A stretch of 56,767 bases of DNA from Bradyrhizobium sp. (GCA_028290305.1 JAQGKC010000344.1:1-56767); one strand, 5' to 3'. Shown: positions 30,178-39,733, counted from the stretch's first letter. Notes: generated by a model not told the origin, from the sequence alone. Translations and numbers: made by a program.

Positions 30178-30717
30178 TCAGCGCGGCGCCAGAACCATCA
30201 CCACCTGGCGACCCTCGAAACGGGCGTCCTGTTCGACCTTGGCGAACTCGGCGACATCGGCCTTCACCTTATCCAAAAGCTTGGTGCCGATTTCCTGATG
30301 GGCCATCTCGCGGCCGCGGTAGCGCAAGGTAATCTTGACCTTGTCGCCCTCTTCGAAAAACCGCTGCATGGCCCGCATCTTCACGTCGTAATCGTGATCG
30401 TCGATCATCGGCCGCAGCTTGATCTCCTTGATCTCGACGACCTTCTGTTTCTTGCGGGCTTCGGCGGCTTTTTTCTGTGCCGAATATTTGAACTTCCCGT
30501 AATCCATGATCTTGCAAACGGGAGGATTGGTGTTCGGTGAAATCTCCACAAGATCCATGCCCGCTTCGAGGGCCATCTTAACGGCGGCCGCTGTTTCGAC
30601 CGTGCCGTGGTTTAAGCCGTTCTGATCGATCAGCTGAACCTGTGCATTGCGGATTTCATCGTTGGTGCGCGGCCCGTCTTTGGTGGCGGCGGGCGGGGCT
30701 CTGTTGGGACGGCGAAT
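30178..30717 (-). CDS. infC: Translation initiation factor IF-3 (AUU start)
   Basis: IF-3 binds the 30S subunit and rejects non-canonical start codons. The 179-residue protein has both domains: N-terminal ([17 protein letters not shown] to about 80) and C-terminal (about 90-179, with [18 protein letters not shown] and [12 protein letters not shown]). The reading frame has no ATG at the family N-terminus. An ATT codon at 30717 encodes the first residue of the expected (M)RRPNRAPP start, and a strong GGAGAG lies six bases upstream. AUU starts are a known device by which IF-3 limits its own synthesis. A TTG at 30762 is in frame but lacks a ribosome site. Confidence 0.93.
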   Translation of the reverse strand: MRRPNRAPPAATKDGPRTNDEIRNAQVQLIDQNGLNHGTVETAAAVKMALEAGMDLVEISPNTNPPVCKIMDYGKFKYSAQKKAAEARKKQKVVEIKEIKLRPMIDDHDYDVKMRAMQRFFEEGDKVKITLRYRGREMAHQEIGTKLLDKVKADVAEFAKVEQDARFEGRQVVMVLAPR

Positions 30718-30990
30718 GGGTAACTCTCCAAAGTTGTGAATGAAGCCGACAGTTTGAAGCAATAAGGCTCAGCGGGCAAGCAAACTCGCGCACCCGCGCC
30801 CGAAAACCGTCAAATGCGAGGCATTTTGGTCACGCCACACAACGCTCAACGGCCCGGAATGTTCAGATCAGCCCACATAGAGGGCAAGGGTTCGCTTCGC
30901 AAGCGGCGCGCTCGGCTTTTAAACGGTATCGGCGTCCGTTGACGGATCGCGCGTGCTCACTCAAACAGCAGCGAACAAGAGTAACCCTTC

Positions 30991-31779
30991 ATGACCAATT
31001 CCGCCGCACCCGATCAGGAACCCACCTTCGTCGAGGTTGGCAAGGAGAATAGCCGACGCAGCATCGCCGTGCGCGCCCGCGCCGGCGGCGTGCCCGGGCT
31101 GTTCTGGCTGGGCGGTTTCAATTCGGACATGAAGGGCACCAAAGCCATCGCGCTGGATGCCTGGGCCGCGGAGCGGAATCGCGCCTGCGTCCGGTTCGAT
31201 TATTCCGGCCATGGCGAATCCGGCGGCGCGTTCGTTGATGGTACCATCGGGCGCTGGCTGGAAGAGAGCATCGCGGTGTTCGATCGGTTCTGCACCGGCC
31301 CGCAGGTCGTGATCGGCTCGTCGATGGGCGGCTGGATAGCGCTATTGCTGGCGCGCGAAATGGCAAGGCGTCCGGAAAGCCGCGCGTCGATGACCGGGCT
31401 GGTGCTGATCGCGCCGGCGCCGGATTTCACCGAAGAACTGATGTGGAAAGGGTTTTCCCCCGAAGCGCGGCAGGAGATCGAAACCAAAGGCGTCTGGCTG
31501 CGGCCGTCGGCCTACGGCGAGCCCTATCCGATCACCCGCGCCCTGATCGAGGAGGGCCGCAACCATCTGCTGCTCGGCAGCGCCATCGAAGTGGGGTGTC
31601 CGATCCACATCCTGCAGGGCGCGCAGGATCCCGATGTGCCGTGGCGGCATGCGTTCGCGCTGGCACACCGGTTGCCGGCCGACGACGTGGTGCTGACCAT
31701 GATCCAGGACGGCGATCACCGCCTGTCGCGGCCGCAGGACATTGCGCGGATGATCGCGGCGGTGGCGGAGATGGGGTGA
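30991..31779 (+). CDS. Alpha/beta hydrolase
   Basis: 262-residue cytosolic hydrolase with a complete triad: the nucleophile elbow GSSMGG, an aspartate in GAQDPDVPW, and histidine in DGDHRLS. The pattern WLGGFNSDMKGTKA near the N-terminus and FDYSGHGESGG resemble the ABHD10-like group of thioesterases/depalmitoylases, but the substrate is unknown. It is divergent from infC. The SnoaL-like gene follows 44 bases later and may share its transcript. Confidence 0.87.
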   Translation: MTNSAAPDQEPTFVEVGKENSRRSIAVRARAGGVPGLFWLGGFNSDMKGTKAIALDAWAAERNRACVRFDYSGHGESGGAFVDGTIGRWLEESIAVFDRFCTGPQVVIGSSMGGWIALLLAREMARRPESRASMTGLVLIAPAPDFTEELMWKGFSPEARQEIETKGVWLRPSAYGEPYPITRALIEEGRNHLLLGSAIEVGCPIHILQGAQDPDVPWRHAFALAHRLPADDVVLTMIQDGDHRLSRPQDIARMIAAVAEMG

Positions 31780-31823
31780 ATCGTTATTGCAACGGCTAGC
31801 AACAGGTTCCAGGGAGAAACGCT

Positions 31824-32294
31824 GTGAATACTACCGCTATGCTCCGCACGTTCTGCGACGCGGTTGAACAACGCAACGGCGCGGCGTTCGCGGCGCTGTT
31901 CACCGAGGATGGTGTCTATCACGACGTCTTTTACGGCGCGTTTGCGGGCCGTGAGAAGATCGCCGAAATGATCGACGACTGGTTTTATCGCACGGCGACG
32001 GATTTTCGCTGGGACATGCACGTGCCGGTCAGCGACGGCGAGACGCTCTACACGCGCTACGCGTTCAGCTATCGCTCGACGCTGCCGGAGGCCAAGGGCG
32101 CCCGCGCGATGTTCGAGGGCGTCGCGATCATGAAGCTTCGCGACCGAAAGATTCGCGAATACCACGAGGTGGCCAACACGGCGCCGGGGTTTGTCGACAT
32201 GAACTTCGCACCCGAGCGCATCGCCAGGATCGCCGCCAAGCAAGGCGCCGCATTGAAGGCGAGGCCGGAGATGAAGCGGCATCTGGAGAAGTGA
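31824..32294 (+). CDS. SnoaL-like / NTF2-fold protein
   Basis: 156-residue single-domain protein of the cystatin-like NTF2 superfamily. The family pattern is the opening helix with FAALFTEDGVYHDVFYG, FAGREKIAEMIDDWF, and the strand YATRYAFSYR-like region. Members are isomerases, cyclases, lyases or ligand carriers; no catalytic set can be assigned. A GGGAGAAA site precedes GTG 31824. It ends 21 bases before the palindromic repeat. Confidence 0.75.
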   Translation: MNTTAMLRTFCDAVEQRNGAAFAALFTEDGVYHDVFYGAFAGREKIAEMIDDWFYRTATDFRWDMHVPVSDGETLYTRYAFSYRSTLPEAKGARAMFEGVAIMKLRDRKIREYHEVANTAPGFVDMNFAPERIARIAAKQGAALKARPEMKRHLEK

Positions 32295-32314
32295 ATTCCG
32301 GCAATACCATCATC

Positions 32315-32357
32315 CGTCATTCCGGGGCATCGCTGCGCGATGCCCCGGAATGACGGT
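32315..32357. repeat. Palindromic intergenic repeat, GTCATTCCGGG family (copy 2)
   Basis: Perfect 20-base inverted repeat: left arm CCGTCATTCCGGGGCATCGC (32315-32334), loop TGC, right arm 32338-32357. It is the most symmetric repeat in the window and shares its outer arm with 23547-23590. It lies between convergent genes and would form a very stable hairpin in either transcript, likely serving as a transcription or mRNA end. Confidence 0.85.
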
Positions 32358-32368
32358 TAGAGTTTTCC

Positions 32369-33163
32369 TCACGGCGCCGATGGTTTCGGCATCGGCTTGC
32401 GCTGCGCTAATGCCGCCACGGTGGCGGTCCCGATCGCGCCTTGCTGGTCGTACAGATAACATTCGCCGATCGCGATGCCGTCGGTGGCGTGGTGGTTCAC
32501 CACGTCGAACCCGATCCATTCCTTTTCCGGCAGGCGATGCAGGTACAGCGTGACGTCGCTGTTGATATAGCCGAGGCCATGGTCGCCGGCGTTGGCAAAG
32601 GGGCTGGCGAAATCCGCGGCTACGGCCACGCGCACGAACGGTGTCAGCGGCGCGCCGTCGACGAGGTCGCGCACTTCGCTCATCCACAGCCGCCGCGGGC
32701 CGACGGTGCCCATCGCGCCTGTTATCGGGCGGATGGTCCATTTGCCGTTCATGCCGAGGCGCGGATCGGTTGGAGCGGGAATGTCGGAGGGCGCTGGCAC
32801 GTCCCAATTTGGCGGCGACCAAACCTGGCCCTCGGGATTCTGTGTTTTGCGCAGCAGTTGGCCGGACGCGCGCGCCATGCTGGCGCCGCCGCTGAAGAAA
32901 TCGGCTTCGATCACCCTGATGCGCAGGCCGTCACGCACGAGCTTTGTTTTGACTTCAATTGGCGCGAAGCCTGGCAGCCGGAACATATCCACCGTCAGCC
33001 GCGCCGGTACGAAGTCATCATTGCCATGACGCTGTTCGATCACGAACGCCAGTAGCCCGATGATGACGCGGCCGTGCAGTGACTTGGGGTCCCATGGGCC
33101 GTTCGCGGCGGGAGTGGGGATGAAGGCGTCACCATCTCTGGTGAAGAAAGGCTGATTTGTCAT
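32369..33163 (-). CDS. Acyl-CoA thioesterase-like (hotdog, TesB-type) protein
   Basis: 264-residue protein with two predicted hotdog halves, the TesB-like double-hotdog layout. The first half (LHGRVIIGLLAFVIEQRH, ARLTVDMFRLPGFAPIEVKT) and the second half (PFVRVAVAADFASPFANAGD, YINSDVTLYLHRLPEKEWIGF) are both visible. Family members hydrolyse acyl-CoA. ATG 33163 (MTNQPFFTRDGD) is chosen; upstream residues are not family-like. No pathway is obvious from the neighbours. Confidence 0.75.
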   Translation of the reverse strand: MTNQPFFTRDGDAFIPTPAANGPWDPKSLHGRVIIGLLAFVIEQRHGNDDFVPARLTVDMFRLPGFAPIEVKTKLVRDGLRIRVIEADFFSGGASMARASGQLLRKTQNPEGQVWSPPNWDVPAPSDIPAPTDPRLGMNGKWTIRPITGAMGTVGPRRLWMSEVRDLVDGAPLTPFVRVAVAADFASPFANAGDHGLGYINSDVTLYLHRLPEKEWIGFDVVNHHATDGIAIGECYLYDQQGAIGTATVAALAQRKPMPKPSAP

Positions 33164-33197
33164 GGCGCGGAACCATGACGGATTCCACGCGGCGAAA

Positions 33198-34406
33198 TCA
33201 AGGGTGAGCGAGGTAATCCGCAATGGCTTGCATCCATTCCGCGCGAATGCCGTCATCCGTCTCCGCGCCGATTGCATTGGATGCGAGTGCTGCAAACGAT
33301 TTCCGCTCCATCAATTGCGACAGCGCCCACACCGCAGCACCGCGAACCAGCGCGCTTTCATCGTCGAGCAGGCGTTTGGCCTCGACGGCCAACGCGCCAT
33401 CGTTCGAATTGCCGATCGCGATCAGCACATTGCGGATGAATCGGTCGCGGCCGATGCGCTTGACCGGCGATTTCGCAAACAGGGTGCGAAACGCCGCATC
33501 GTCGAGCCGCGCGAGATCGGCGAGATCAGGCGCGCGCAATGCATCGCGCGCGGCGAGTTTGGTTTCGCGGCCAGCCTGCGCGAACTTGTTCCACGGGCAG
33601 ACCGCGAGGCAATCGTCGCAGCCATAGATGCGGTTGCCGATCGCTTTGCGAAATTCGCGCGGGATAGGCCCTTCGTTTTCGATGGTGAGATAGGAGATGC
33701 AGCGCCGTGCGTCGAGCTTGTAAGGCGCTGGGAACGCCGCGGTCGGGCAGATATCGAGGCAGGCCTGGCAGGAGCCGCAGTGATCGGTGTCGGCGTCGTC
33801 GCGCGGCAGATCCAGCGCGGTGAAGATCGCGCCGAGAAACAGCCATGAGCCGAATTCGCGCGAGACGAGGTTGGTATGCTTGCCCTGCCAGCCCAGTCCC
33901 GCCGCCTGTGCCAGCGGCTTTTCCATCACCGCGGCGGTATCGACGAACACTTTGACCTCGCCGCCGGCTGTGGCGACCAACCATCGCGCCAGCGCCTTCA
34001 GGCGCTTCTTGATCAGGTCATGATAATCGTCGCCCTGCGCGTAGACCGAGATCGCGCCGCTTGTGCGCTGTTCCAGAATCGCCAGCGGATTCTCATCGGG
34101 CCCGTAATTGACGCCAAGCATGATCACCGAGCGCACGCCGGGCCACAGCACGCGCGGATCGGCGCGGCGTTCCGGATGAGCTGCGAGCCAGTCCATGTCG
34201 CCATGCGCGCCGGTATCGAGGAAAGCGCGGAAATGCATGGCCGCATCCGCAATCGCATCTGGATCGGTCACGCCGACGCAATCGAATCCGAGCGCGCGGG
34301 CTTCGTGCGTGAGTGCAGCCCTCAGATCGGCAGGCGAGAGCTTGACAGGTGCGTTCAGAAGTCGAGATCCACGTAGGTGCGCGACGCCGGCACGCCCGCC
34401 AGCCAT
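33198..34406 (-). CDS. queG: Epoxyqueuosine reductase
   Basis: Cobalamin- and [4Fe-4S]-dependent enzyme that performs the last step of queuosine formation in the tRNA wobble position. It has two cluster motifs ([15 protein letters not shown], and [14 protein letters not shown]), the [17 protein letters not shown] flavin/B12-like core, and a C-terminal HEAT-like tail ([18 protein letters not shown]). The true start is uncertain. ATG 34406 is the only ATG and overlaps the GST gene. A CTG at 34358, overlapping that gene's stop, would begin nearer the family N-terminus. About 402 residues as drawn. Confidence 0.92.
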   Translation of the reverse strand: MAGGRAGVAHLRGSRLLNAPVKLSPADLRAALTHEARALGFDCVGVTDPDAIADAAMHFRAFLDTGAHGDMDWLAAHPERRADPRVLWPGVRSVIMLGVNYGPDENPLAILEQRTSGAISVYAQGDDYHDLIKKRLKALARWLVATAGGEVKVFVDTAAVMEKPLAQAAGLGWQGKHTNLVSREFGSWLFLGAIFTALDLPRDDADTDHCGSCQACLDICPTAAFPAPYKLDARRCISYLTIENEGPIPREFRKAIGNRIYGCDDCLAVCPWNKFAQAGRETKLAARDALRAPDLADLARLDDAAFRTLFAKSPVKRIGRDRFIRNVLIAIGNSNDGALAVEAKRLLDDESALVRGAAVWALSQLMERKSFAALASNAIGAETDDGIRAEWMQAIADYLAHP

Positions 34407-35047
34407 TCGCTCAGCAGCGGGCGGAACGACGGGCGGGATTTCACCCGCGCGTACCAGGCCTTTGCCGCGTCGTCCTCGATCCATGGCACGTCGCCCAGAT
34501 AATCGATCGCCGAAAGATGCGCCGCGGCGGCGAGGTCCGCATAGGTCAGATGGTCGCCGGCCAGAAAATTGCGCGTTCGCGCCAGCCAGCCGATATAGGC
34601 CAGATGATAGCGCACATTTGCCTTCGCCGCGCGGATCACATCGGCTGCCGGCGCGCCGCCTCCATCATCCTCGCTCATGAAGCGCTTATAGATGCGCTCG
34701 GTGACCAGCGGATTGGAGGCCTCCTCGAAAAACTTTTCGTTGAACCACGCCATCAGCCGCCGCACTTCGATACGTTCGCCCACAGTCGCCGGCAACAGCC
34801 GCCGTTCAGCCATCCCGGCGCCATATGTTTCGTCAAGATATTCGGCGATGATGCCGGCACCGGGAACAGCAGGCATCCCTTCCGACGTCAACACCGGTGT
34901 GGTGCCCGCGGGGTTCAGTGCAAGAAACGTCTCGCGCCGTTCCCACGCCCGCTCTTCCACCAGCCGCAGATCGAGGCCGTGTTCACCTAGCGCCAGGCGG
35001 ATGAAACGTGAATGCGGACAGAATGGATGATGAAACAACGTGAACAT
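34355..35047 (-). CDS. Glutathione S-transferase family protein
   Basis: 230-residue GST. The N-terminal thioredoxin-like domain begins [19 protein letters not shown], with the cysteine/serine position in PFCPHS, and [13 protein letters not shown] supplies the cis-proline. The all-helical C-terminal domain has [18 protein letters not shown] (N-capping box and hydrophobic staple). It detoxifies electrophiles or acts in redox metabolism; the substrate is unknown. ATG 35047 gives the family start. The queG frame begins inside or at its end, so co-transcription is likely. Confidence 0.88.
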   Translation of the reverse strand: MFTLFHHPFCPHSRFIRLALGEHGLDLRLVEERAWERRETFLALNPAGTTPVLTSEGMPAVPGAGIIAEYLDETYGAGMAERRLLPATVGERIEVRRLMAWFNEKFFEEASNPLVTERIYKRFMSEDDGGGAPAADVIRAAKANVRYHLAYIGWLARTRNFLAGDHLTYADLAAAAHLSAIDYLGDVPWIEDDAAKAWYARVKSRPSFRPLLSEWLAGVPASRTYVDLDF

Positions 35048-35253
35048 AATGGCCTTGGTTTGTGATTCACGGACATGGCGGCAATGGAGGCGGAGCTCCG
35101 TCTTTCCCAAGCTGGGGAATCCGAGTTCGTGGCACGCTCTGATGACACATTCAAGGGTCAGACTTTTTACTGCTTTTCCGATTGCGGCAGAGGGACGAAT
35201 AAGCGAGAAGAACCCCGCTTTTTCGGCTCATTTCACTCTTAACGGACCAGGTC

Positions 35254-36060
35254 ATGATGTCTGATGCATTGAGGGCGGTGATTCTCGGCATTATCGAGGG
35301 CGTGACGGAATTTCTTCCCGTGTCCTCGACTGGCCATCTGCTGCTGGCGGAACGGTTCTTCAATCTCGGCGAGGGCAGTTTCTGGAACAGTTTCACGGTG
35401 TTGATTCAGCTCGGCGCGATTCTTGCGATTCTCGCCATTTATTTCGTCAAATTGTGGCGGATCGCGCTTGGCATGTTCTCGCATGCCGATGACCGGCGAT
35501 TCGTCATCGGCGTTCTGGTCGCGTTCCTGCCTGCGGCCGTGATCGGCGCGGCCGCCGGCGGCTACATCAAGGCCTATTTGTTCAATCCATGGGTGGTGTG
35601 CTTTTCGCTGATCGTCGGCGGCGCGATCCTGTTGTGGGTCGATCAGCTCGATCACAAGCCGCATGAACACGATGCCACCAAGTTCCCGCTGCCGATGTAT
35701 CTCACCATCGGGTTCGCGCAGTGCCTTGCGATGATTCCCGGCGTGTCACGCTCCGGCGCCAGCATCGTCGCGGCGATGCTGCTCGGGGCCGACAAGCGCG
35801 CGGCGGCGGAATTTTCGTTCTTCCTGGCAATCCCGACCATGGTTGGCGCCTTTGCCTACGACCTTTACAAGAACCGCGCCGACATGACGGCCGACCATGC
35901 CGGAATCATCGCGATCGGATTCGCGGTGTCGTTTGTTACCGCGATCATCGTGGTCAAAACGTTTTTGAGTTACGTGACCCGCCACGGCTTCACGCTGTTT
36001 GCGTGGTGGCGCGTCATTGTCGGCACGCTCGGCCTGATCGCGCTGGCAATGGGGAAGTAG
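35254..36060 (+). CDS. uppP: Undecaprenyl-diphosphatase
   Basis: Multi-spanning inner-membrane enzyme that dephosphorylates undecaprenyl pyrophosphate to recycle the lipid carrier for peptidoglycan, also known as BacA (bacitracin resistance). The 268-residue protein has both active-site motifs: [14 protein letters not shown] near residue 15 and [11 protein letters not shown] near residue 165. About eight hydrophobic segments are visible. It is divergent from GST and convergent with the epimerase. Start ATG 35254 or the next codon. Confidence 0.96.
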   Translation: MMSDALRAVILGIIEGVTEFLPVSSTGHLLLAERFFNLGEGSFWNSFTVLIQLGAILAILAIYFVKLWRIALGMFSHADDRRFVIGVLVAFLPAAVIGAAAGGYIKAYLFNPWVVCFSLIVGGAILLWVDQLDHKPHEHDATKFPLPMYLTIGFAQCLAMIPGVSRSGASIVAAMLLGADKRAAAEFSFFLAIPTMVGAFAYDLYKNRADMTADHAGIIAIGFAVSFVTAIIVVKTFLSYVTRHGFTLFAWWRVIVGTLGLIALAMGK

Positions 36061-36083
36061 GGTTTTCGCGGTTTATCGCGGGT

Positions 36084-36105
36084 CGTCCCGGCGAACGCCG
36101 GGACG
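36084..36105. repeat. Palindromic repeat, CGTCCCGGCG family (copy 1)
   Basis: Perfect 10-base arms CGTCCCGGCG and CGCCGGGACG separated by AA, between the convergent uppP and epimerase genes. A related element is at 55493-55512. It probably works as a shared 3' hairpin. Confidence 0.75.
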
Positions 36106-36118
36106 CCGAGGGGATTCG

Positions 36119-37087
36119 CTACGCGCCGTTCCTCTGGAACAGCCCGGCGGCGCGGAAGCGCCAGAGATATTGCGGCGCGATGGCTTCCAGCGAATCGGCT
36201 GCGATTCCCAGGCCTTCCAGGGTCAGGCCGGCGGCTTTCGCCGCGTCCGATACCACATTGTCCAATCGCAACAGCGCCACCTGGTCCGGCGTCAGTTTCA
36301 GCGGACCCGGCGCAAACTGCAAAAACAGCGCCTGGAGTTTGGCGAGCCCAAACGGCAGCGAAATCAACATGCGGTGGCGTTCGATGGTGGCGAGGATGAT
36401 TTCCATGATCTCGCGCATCGTCAGCACTTCCGGCCCGCCGAGCTCGTACGTCGCGCCGGCTTTTGTCTTGCCGTCGACAGCGTCAGCGACCGCGGTAGCG
36501 ACGTCGCCGACGTAAACCGGCTGCAGTTTGTTGAGGCCGCCGCCAATCAGCGGCAGCGCGGGCGACATTCTTGCAAGGGCCGCGAAGCGATTGGTAAATT
36601 GATCCTCGGGGCCGAACACGACCGAAGGCCGCAGAATTGTGGCAGCTGGGGCGGCCGACAGTACCGCCTTTTCGCCGGCGGCCTTGGCGCGAGCGTACCG
36701 CGAGGGTGAATTCTCGTCGGCGCCGATGGCCGAGACATGCACCATCCCGGCGCCGACAGCGGCTGCCACCTTGGCCACCGTGCCGGCGCCGATGCCTTGC
36801 ACGGCGTCGAATGTCTGCGCCCCGCTCTCGGCCAGGATGCCGACGAGATTGATGGCGACGTGGGAATCGCGCATCGCGGCCTCGACGGACAGGGGATAGC
36901 GCAGATTGGCCTGCACGGCGTGGATCTGGCCGACCTTGCCGATCGGCTGCAGATGTCCGGCCAGTTCCGGCCGCCGCACCGCGACCCGGATCCGGTAGTC
37001 GCGCTTGCAGAGCGCGCGGACCACGTGTCGCCCCAGAAAGCCCGACCCTCCGAAAACCGTGACCAGTGTGTCCAGATTCGATGCCAT
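36119..37087 (-). CDS. NAD(P)-binding SDR, complex I NDUFA9-like
   Basis: 322-residue extended short-chain dehydrogenase-like protein. The Rossmann motif is VFGGSGFLGRHVVRAL, with NLVGILAESG, the SYK-like segment SRYARAKAAGEKAV, and LQPVYVGDVATAV. It resembles the alphaproteobacterial and mitochondrial NDUFA9 group, which binds NADPH on complex I, rather than sugar epimerases. Whether it joins complex I cannot be told from sequence. ATG 37087 is chosen because it matches family starts; ATG 37096 is also possible. Confidence 0.82.
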   Translation of the reverse strand: MASNLDTLVTVFGGSGFLGRHVVRALCKRDYRIRVAVRRPELAGHLQPIGKVGQIHAVQANLRYPLSVEAAMRDSHVAINLVGILAESGAQTFDAVQGIGAGTVAKVAAAVGAGMVHVSAIGADENSPSRYARAKAAGEKAVLSAAPAATILRPSVVFGPEDQFTNRFAALARMSPALPLIGGGLNKLQPVYVGDVATAVADAVDGKTKAGATYELGGPEVLTMREIMEIILATIERHRMLISLPFGLAKLQALFLQFAPGPLKLTPDQVALLRLDNVVSDAAKAAGLTLEGLGIAADSLEAIAPQYLWRFRAAGLFQRNGA

Positions 37088-37198
37088 GGCGTCCATTTCC
37101 TAGGGTCAAATTCGCGATATCACGAGGACTATTTAGCGCTTTCGCGATACGCCGTCATGCCCGCGCTGTACAGGGTATTTGGGGCGTACTTCGCCAAT

Positions 37199-37227
37199 TT
37201 GACAAGCGCGCGACCGATCCGTAGTAA
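37199..37227 (+). promoter_or_regulatory. Sigma-70 promoter of tRNA-Leu
   Basis: TTGACA (37199-37204), 17-base spacer, TAGTAA (37222-37227). The -10 box ends ten bases before the first tRNA base, so initiation would fall right before the mature 5' end. A perfect -35 with this spacing supports a strong constitutive promoter. Confidence 0.7.
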
Positions 37228-37236
37228 CCGGCCCAT

Positions 37237-37323
<87 letters not shown>

Positions 37324-37438
37324 CTTGTCTGAACTCGGTGTGGAAGCTGATGAGGCAGATCGGCGTTGCCACGCTTCCTGGCCCATGGACCGGCGTTTTT
37401 CGCCCGGCGCGGCCCACTCGCCAATTGAACGCACCGCT

Positions 37439-38719
37439 TCAGACGGCTCCTTTGCCGGCCTGATTCGCCACCGCCTTCTGTACAAAATACATGGCGACGA
37501 GCGACATCAGCGACGTTCCGACGACGATGTATCCCAACCAGTCGAAATTCCGGAGCGAGCCATCTGCATTTTGCGCGATGATCGCCGCCGCCAGCACGGA
37601 CCCGAGGCCGCCGGAGAGCTGCTGCAAGGAAGCACTGACCGCGCTGAATGAGCCGCGCTGACTGGGCTCGGGTATCGCCGAAATCAGCGCCTGGGACGGG
37701 ATCATGCGCGAAAAGATGCCGACGAACATCAAAACGTTGACGATGATCGCGGTTGTCAATGAGACCTGGCCGAGGTGCGTGTAGATCAGCACCATGACGA
37801 CCGACACCCCGCTGCCGAAGACAAAGGTGGGAAATTTGCCGAAAGCATCGCTCGCTTTGCCTACGAGAGGCCCGATGAAAATGCTGAACAGACCGGAGAT
37901 GAGATAGATCGTCGGGAGATGCACGATATCGATACCGAGATTGTGCACGGTGTAGGCGCTCCCGAACGGCATCAGCATGAACCCTCCGGTCGCCAGCAAC
38001 GTCGTCACCGCGAATGCCAGTGTGTAGCGCGGTTGTCCGACGGTCGCGATCAGATGCCGAAAGGCGGTTTTATCCTGTTTGAGCCGCAGATGTTCATTCA
38101 CTGGCTTCATCACGAACAGGACAGCAACGATCGCGACGATCGACAAGCCCACCAGCGCTCCGAAAGCGACGTGCCAGCTCCAATGATTGGAGAGGAAAAG
38201 GCCGGCCGGGATGCCAAGCACCTGACTTGCCGCGAATGCCGTCTGCACGAAGCCCATCACGCGGCCGCGCAGGTGTAACGGAAACAGGTCCGTGATGATG
38301 GCCAGCACAACCGACCCGATCACGCCGCCGAACACTCCGGTCACGATCCTGCCGAGCAGAAGCACATGATAGTTCGGCGCGAGGGCGCAAAGAGCCGTTC
38401 CAAGGGTGAAACCAACATAGAAGAACAACAGCAGGCGCTTGCGGTCGAATCGATCGGCGAAACCAGCCGCGAGGATACCCGAAATTCCAGCGCTAAACGC
38501 ATAGGCCGAGACTGCCACGCCGAACTGCGCGGCCGTAATATTCAGCGCCGGCATCATGATGGCGCCGAGCGGCGACATAATCATGAAGTCGAGAATGATC
38601 GTGAACTGGACAAACGCCAGTAGCGCAACAAGTAGCGATTGATAACGCGAGAAGCCGCGATCCCGCGCTTGTTGCTCGTGAAGGGGCGCTACCAGGGTTT
38701 GTTCGGTCATGACACTCAT
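37439..38719 (-). CDS. MFS transporter, DHA1 type
   Basis: 426-residue major facilitator with about 12 hydrophobic helices. It has the loop motif GFADRFDRKRLLLF and the motif-C-like segment VVLAIITDLFPLHLRGRVMG. It resembles AraJ/arabinose-polymer or drug efflux pumps of the DHA1 group; the substrate is unknown. ATG 38719 (MSVMTEQT) is preferred, with ATG 38710 as an alternative. No regulator is adjacent. It ends 115 bases after the tRNA-Leu gene in the opposite direction. Confidence 0.85.
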   Translation of the reverse strand: MSVMTEQTLVAPLHEQQARDRGFSRYQSLLVALLAFVQFTIILDFMIMSPLGAIMMPALNITAAQFGVAVSAYAFSAGISGILAAGFADRFDRKRLLLFFYVGFTLGTALCALAPNYHVLLLGRIVTGVFGGVIGSVVLAIITDLFPLHLRGRVMGFVQTAFAASQVLGIPAGLFLSNHWSWHVAFGALVGLSIVAIVAVLFVMKPVNEHLRLKQDKTAFRHLIATVGQPRYTLAFAVTTLLATGGFMLMPFGSAYTVHNLGIDIVHLPTIYLISGLFSIFIGPLVGKASDAFGKFPTFVFGSGVSVVMVLIYTHLGQVSLTTAIIVNVLMFVGIFSRMIPSQALISAIPEPSQRGSFSAVSASLQQLSGGLGSVLAAAIIAQNADGSLRNFDWLGYIVVGTSLMSLVAMYFVQKAVANQAGKGAV

Positions 38720-39003
38720 TCGAAGAAGAGAGAACGGACGCGCCGTGCGGCGGCCGCGCTTGCCGGCACAAGATGTGGCTGATCTAGCGCGATTCCAAGA
38801 CGCTGGCACAAAGCAGAAATTTTGAGCTGAAACGTTCAAGAACGTAAAGCAGGCGAGACGTTGTCCGATCCAAAGCAAAGTATCGACGTATTGCTGCGTC
38901 AAGTTTCCGAACGGATGTAGCCTGCCGCTCTGCCGGGCACCACTCTAGCCAGAACCCCGGATCCCGCAGAAATGGTCGGGGTTGATGATCTGACCGTGCA
39001 AAA
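38720..39003. other. Gap between the MFS gene and the parE remnant
   Basis: 284 bases without a supported gene. It must contain the MFS promoter (minus strand). The frame open on the minus strand here has no family features. It could include decayed toxin-gene sequence. Confidence 0.3.
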
Positions 39004-39389
39004 TCAGGTTGAACACCGTCTCTGCAATATGTTGAGGAAAACCGAACTTGGTGTCGGTATCCGCTGCTTCGGGACAACGAAAATATACCTCTCACCTTCC
39101 GGAAACAGCAATGGTTCGTAGTCGCGAGCGCCATGGAGAACGTGCACCACCTCGATGGCGTTGGGACCAATGCGGTAGAAAATCAAGTAATTGCCGAACG
39201 GACGTCTGCGGATGCCGAGATGTTCGTAGCGCGGCATTAGCGGATAACCGCGTGGCCATCCGCCAAAGACGCACATTTTTCCTGCAGCTCTTGCGCAAAT
39301 CTGAGCGCGGTTTCGATGCTCTCCTCGGCAATATAGGCTGTAAGCTGTTCCAGATCAGCTTCAGCCTCGGCCGTAACGACAGCGATCAC
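39004..39389 (-). pseudogene. ParE-type toxin, frameshifted
   Basis: RelE/ParE-superfamily toxin broken by a frameshift. From GTG 39389, overlapping the antitoxin stop, the frame reads VIAVVTAEAEADLEQLTAYI and continues to ELQEKCASLAD, then a stop at 39237 after about 50 residues. The rest of the fold continues in a second frame from about 39270: PRGYPLMPRYEHLGIRRRPF, then NYLIFYRIG and HVLHGARDY, typical of ParE C-termini. One missing base near 39260-39270 (or a two-base gain) would restore the gene. The extended tail to 39004 suggests further decay. The toxin is predicted to be inactive unless ribosomal slippage occurs. Confidence 0.8.
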
Positions 39390-39649
39390 CGCCGAGCGGC
39401 CTTGGCTCTGGCCTTGAGCTTCGATTCCAGATTGTCGAATACGTCGGACGTAGATTTGATGCGACCCGCATCGGCATCAGCCACGCCGCGCGCGATCGAG
39501 GCGTCGAGAGCTGCCAACCGGGTCTCGCGTTCCTGAATAAGCCGCACGCCCTCACGCAGCACCTCGCTTTTGGAATGATAACGGCCGGTCGCTACGAGCT
39601 TCGTGACGAATTTTTCAAGCGTTTTCCCCAAGTCCGCACTCATGGCCAT
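39386..39649 (-). CDS. ParD-like type II antitoxin
   Basis: 87-residue ribbon-helix-helix antitoxin. The N-terminal DNA-binding part (MSADLGKTLEKFVTKLVATG, then YHSKSEVLREGVRLIQERE) fits the family. The C-terminal helical tail would wrap the toxin. It should autorepress the operon. The gene is intact, whereas the overlapping parE is frameshifted, a pattern expected when the toxin is lost first. The start is ATG 39649, or the Met two codons later. Confidence 0.85.
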   Translation of the reverse strand: MAMSADLGKTLEKFVTKLVATGRYHSKSEVLREGVRLIQERETRLAALDASIARGVADADAGRIKSTSDVFDNLESKLKARAKAARR

Positions 39650-39733
39650 GTTAATTCTTTCGGTTTTGCAACTCTAAGGCATCCAATAACTATTATTAAA
39701 TAGAACCAGTTTCAAGCGGCGCTTTCAAACCTC

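Noticed and set aside
31661..31675. TGGCAC-N5-TTGC, a sigma-54-like match
   Set aside because: It lies inside the hydrolase coding sequence and its bases are explained by codons. It could serve the SnoaL-like gene, but there is no other support.
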